A DNA stretch of 64,000 bases from CAVQOB01 sp963714325 (GTDB taxonomy: Bacteria > Pseudomonadota > Alphaproteobacteria > Rhizobiales > Hyphomicrobiaceae), in NCBI GenBank assembly GCA_963714325.1, contig CAVQOB010000032.1, positions 1 to 64,000 of the forward strand, in the 5' to 3' direction. Shown piece after piece: positions 61,937 through 64,000 of this stretch. Position 1 is the stretch's first letter. Every line of letters starts with the position of its first letter. The notes beneath the pieces are model-generated. The model worked only from the letters and a program-made list of their open reading frames with translations. It made no database searches and was not told where the DNA came from. Both the position numbers and the translations under genes were made by a program.

Positions 61937-64000
61937 TCACCCGCCGGCCGCGACAGCCGCCACCTCAGTCCGTGCGGCCACACGCTCACGCGCCAATTTG
62001 GTCGCCGTCACAAAATCGGATTTGCCGGAGCCGAGTAGTGGAATTTTATCGACGATCATGATCTCGGCAGGCACGCTCAATTCGCTGACGCCGCGCGCTT
62101 TGGCGTGGCGCTGGAGGTCTTCGCGCTTGAGCTTGGTGTCGGTACAGAGCAAGACGAGGCGTTCGCCTTTGCGCGCATCCGGCACGGCCGCGACAATGGT
62201 GATAGCGCTCGGCCAAACTTCCGCCGCAAGCGCTTCGACCGCCGCGAGGCTGATCATCTCGCCGCCGATCTTGGCGAAGCGCTTGGCGCGTCCCTTGATG
62301 GTGATGTATCCAGCGGGATCGATCGCCACGATATCGCCGGTGTCGTGCCAGCCATCGGCGGGGGATTCGAGCACGCCCGGGTTTTCGGCGCGATAGTAGC
62401 CGAGCATGACATTGGGTCCGGCGACGTAAAGCCTTCCAACCTTGGCATCGCCCTGCATTGCATCGATGCCGGGAACCGGTTCAAGCCGGTGTTTCATGAG
62501 TGGCGACAGGCGCCCGACGGTGCCCGCTTTGTTCGCGATCGGCGAGTTCAAGGCGAGAACCGGCGCCGTCTCGGTGACGCCGTAGCCCTCGAGAATGCGC
62601 ACGCCGAAGCGTTCGGAGTAAATGGCGCGGGTGCGATCCTTGACGGCTTCGGCGCCGGCCATGATGAAGCGGACCTTGTGGAAGTCGTAGGGGTGGGCGA
62701 CGCGGGCGTAGCCGTTGAGGAAAGTATCAGTTCCGAACATCAGGGTGATGCCGTTGCCATAGACCAGTTCGGGAATGATCCGGTAGTGCAGCGGCGTTGG
62801 ATACATATAGACGGGGATGCCGCCGACCAGTGGCATCAACATGCCGGCCGTCAGTCCGAACGAGTGGAACACAGGCAACGCGTTGAACACCTTGTCCTCG
62901 CCGTTGGCATCGACGCGATTGAGACATTGCGCAATGTTGGCGAGAATGTTGCGATGCGATAGCACGACGCCCTTCGGCGTGCCTTCCGATCCTGACGTAA
63001 AGAGAATGGCGGCGGGATCATCCGGCGCGCGCTGAACGCGGGACTTTGTGCCACGCAGCAGTCCACGAATTTTGTCGGATGTCGTGATCGTCGCGCGGAT
63101 GTCATCGAGATAGACAATGCCGATGGTCCGGGAGAGGTCGTCGATGAGCGGTTGCAGGCGGCCTTTCTCGATGAACGTCCTGGATGTGAGGATCGTCGTC
63201 ACGCCTGCAGCCAGGCAAGATGACTTGATGTTGGCGCTGCCGGCGGTGAAGTTGATCATCGCGGGTACGCGGCCGATGCCTTGCAGTGCCAGGAACACGA
63301 CTGCGACGCCCGCCGAGTTCGGCAGCATCACGCCAACTGCGCGACCGACGCCGGCCGTGTATTCGAGTTTTGGGCCGAGAACTTGCGCTCCCGTTATCAA
63401 TCGCTTCATCGACAGCTTGGTGCCGAGCGGGTCCTGGATCGCGATTTTCGCGTTGGAACGCTCGTACTTTGCGGCGACGATCGCCTGAAAAATCGTCCGA
63501 TCGGTCGGCGCGGTCATCACAGCGGTGTCGACCATGATGTCCTGCAACATCAGTCCGGCGGCCTGCCGGCGCTGTTTGCCGCGCAAAGCCGGATCGACGT
63601 CGAGTTTGACTGGCGGCAGAAAGGTGATGGTGACTTTCGGGAACAGCGCCTTCTTGATCTGCGTCGGGCGCAGATAACTCCAGGGACTGCGTTCAGCGCC
63701 ATCGACGCGGACCGGCACGATCCAGGCGTCGGCCTTGTCGGCGATCATGGCGGTCCCGTCATAGACTTTCATCAAGCTGCCGGTGGTGGTGATGCGGCCC
63801 TCGGGAAAGATGACGATGGTCTTGCCTTCTTTCACCGTATTGACGAGCCCGCGCGTCGCCAGAGGTTTGGTGGGATCGAGCACGTAGACGTTGATCAGCG
63901 ACAGGAACGGCTTGATCCAACGCACCTCGGCGATTTCGGTGTTTACGGCGAACGCCGCATGCCCCGGCAAAATCGTGTGCAGCATAGGCGCTTCGAGCAT
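61937..64000 (-). CDS. Aas-like acyltransferase/acyl-ACP synthetase, 5' end outside window
   Basis: 687 residues are visible and the gene runs off the window at its 5' end. The first ~165 residues are the C-terminal part of a PlsC-type acyltransferase (IVIFPEGRIT); the catalytic HX4D/E box would lie just beyond the edge. The rest is an AMP-forming acyl-activating domain with FTSGSEGTPKGVVLSHRNI broken at the glycine loop, GYGVTETAPV, the YITIKGRAKRFAKIGGE hinge and a C-terminal GKSDF with the catalytic Lys. The pairing matches Aas, which re-acylates lysophospholipids using acyl-ACP. In many alphaproteobacteria an LplT-like transporter is fused upstream. Confidence 0.88.
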   Translation of the reverse strand: MLEAPMLHTILPGHAAFAVNTEIAEVRWIKPFLSLINVYVLDPTKPLATRGLVNTVKEGKTIVIFPEGRITTTGSLMKVYDGTAMIADKADAWIVPVRVDGAERSPWSYLRPTQIKKALFPKVTITFLPPVKLDVDPALRGKQRRQAAGLMLQDIMVDTAVMTAPTDRTIFQAIVAAKYERSNAKIAIQDPLGTKLSMKRLITGAQVLGPKLEYTAGVGRAVGVMLPNSAGVAVVFLALQGIGRVPAMINFTAGSANIKSSCLAAGVTTILTSRTFIEKGRLQPLIDDLSRTIGIVYLDDIRATITTSDKIRGLLRGTKSRVQRAPDDPAAILFTSGSEGTPKGVVLSHRNILANIAQCLNRVDANGEDKVFNALPVFHSFGLTAGMLMPLVGGIPVYMYPTPLHYRIIPELVYGNGITLMFGTDTFLNGYARVAHPYDFHKVRFIMAGAEAVKDRTRAIYSERFGVRILEGYGVTETAPVLALNSPIANKAGTVGRLSPLMKHRLEPVPGIDAMQGDAKVGRLYVAGPNVMLGYYRAENPGVLESPADGWHDTGDIVAIDPAGYITIKGRAKRFAKIGGEMISLAAVEALAAEVWPSAITIVAAVPDARKGERLVLLCTDTKLKREDLQRHAKARGVSELSVPAEIMIVDKIPLLGSGKSDFVTATKLARERVAARTEVAAVAAGG

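Overview
The window is about 64 kb of GC-rich chromosomal DNA, most likely from an alphaproteobacterium of the order Hyphomicrobiales, near the Bradyrhizobiaceae/Xanthobacteraceae. This is inferred from a TIGR02300 zinc-ribbon gene divergent from aroA with cmk close by, the DUF1244, DUF1036, DUF1214 and DUF1254 families, a class II EPSP synthase, a class II DAHP synthase and a TctC (Bug) binding protein. Coding density is high, almost all genes are intact, and I see no insertion sequence, prophage or CRISPR array.

Region 1 (1-13 kb): a structured non-coding stretch with a perfect palindrome, tRNA-Lys, and a DMT-family transporter. Three minus-strand envelope genes follow: a secreted caspase-like/SEL1/peptidoglycan-binding protein, a thioester-type bacterial alpha-2-macroglobulin, and penicillin-binding protein 1C. 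Region 2 (13-21.5 kb): an RlmA-like methyltransferase, cmk, a nucleotidyltransferase-like gene, a RHH/PIN toxin-antitoxin pair with a palindromic operator, aroA, TIGR02300, a DUF2314 protein, a GMC flavoprotein with a ferredoxin-like cysteine cluster, and a LysR regulator.

Region 3 (21.8-35.5 kb): central metabolism. It holds an inositol-phosphatase family gene, a REP-like inverted-repeat element beside a small Cys-containing ORF, acetoacetyl-CoA reductase, an N-formylglutamate amidohydrolase/DUF1244 pair, glycerate kinase-DUF1036-pyruvate kinase joined by 4-nt overlaps, an amidase, 6-phosphogluconate dehydrogenase-gluconokinase, TfoX_N, an esterase and an FAD hydroxylase. Region 4 (35.5-46 kb): serB, class II DAHP synthase, a DsbA-like protein, a fucose-isomerase-like/Gfo-Idh pair, an extended ribosomal protein L19 (rplS) with its terminator, a double-OmpA envelope protein, map and radC.

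Region 5 (46-64 kb): a complete branched-chain-amino-acid-type ABC transporter operon containing a VOC gene; an orphan TylF-type methyltransferase behind a 680-nt palindrome-bearing intergenic region; a minus-strand run PBP1A-DUF1214-DUF1254-VOC-CurA; YcgN; a ZntB-like transporter; a TctC binding protein with a class II aldolase; and the 3' part of an Aas-like acyltransferase/acyl-ACP synthetase cut by the window edge.

The most interesting points are: L19 with an internal Lys-rich insert and a C-terminal helix-hairpin-helix-like domain; a class II EPSP synthase carrying glycine where the glyphosate-tolerant CP4 enzyme has Ala100; the exported caspase/alpha-2-macroglobulin/PBP1C cluster; the tandem OmpA protein; the ferredoxin-like motif in the GMC enzyme; and the palindromes at 340, 16058, 22650 and 51639. 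I found no clearly new multi-gene defence or biosynthetic system.
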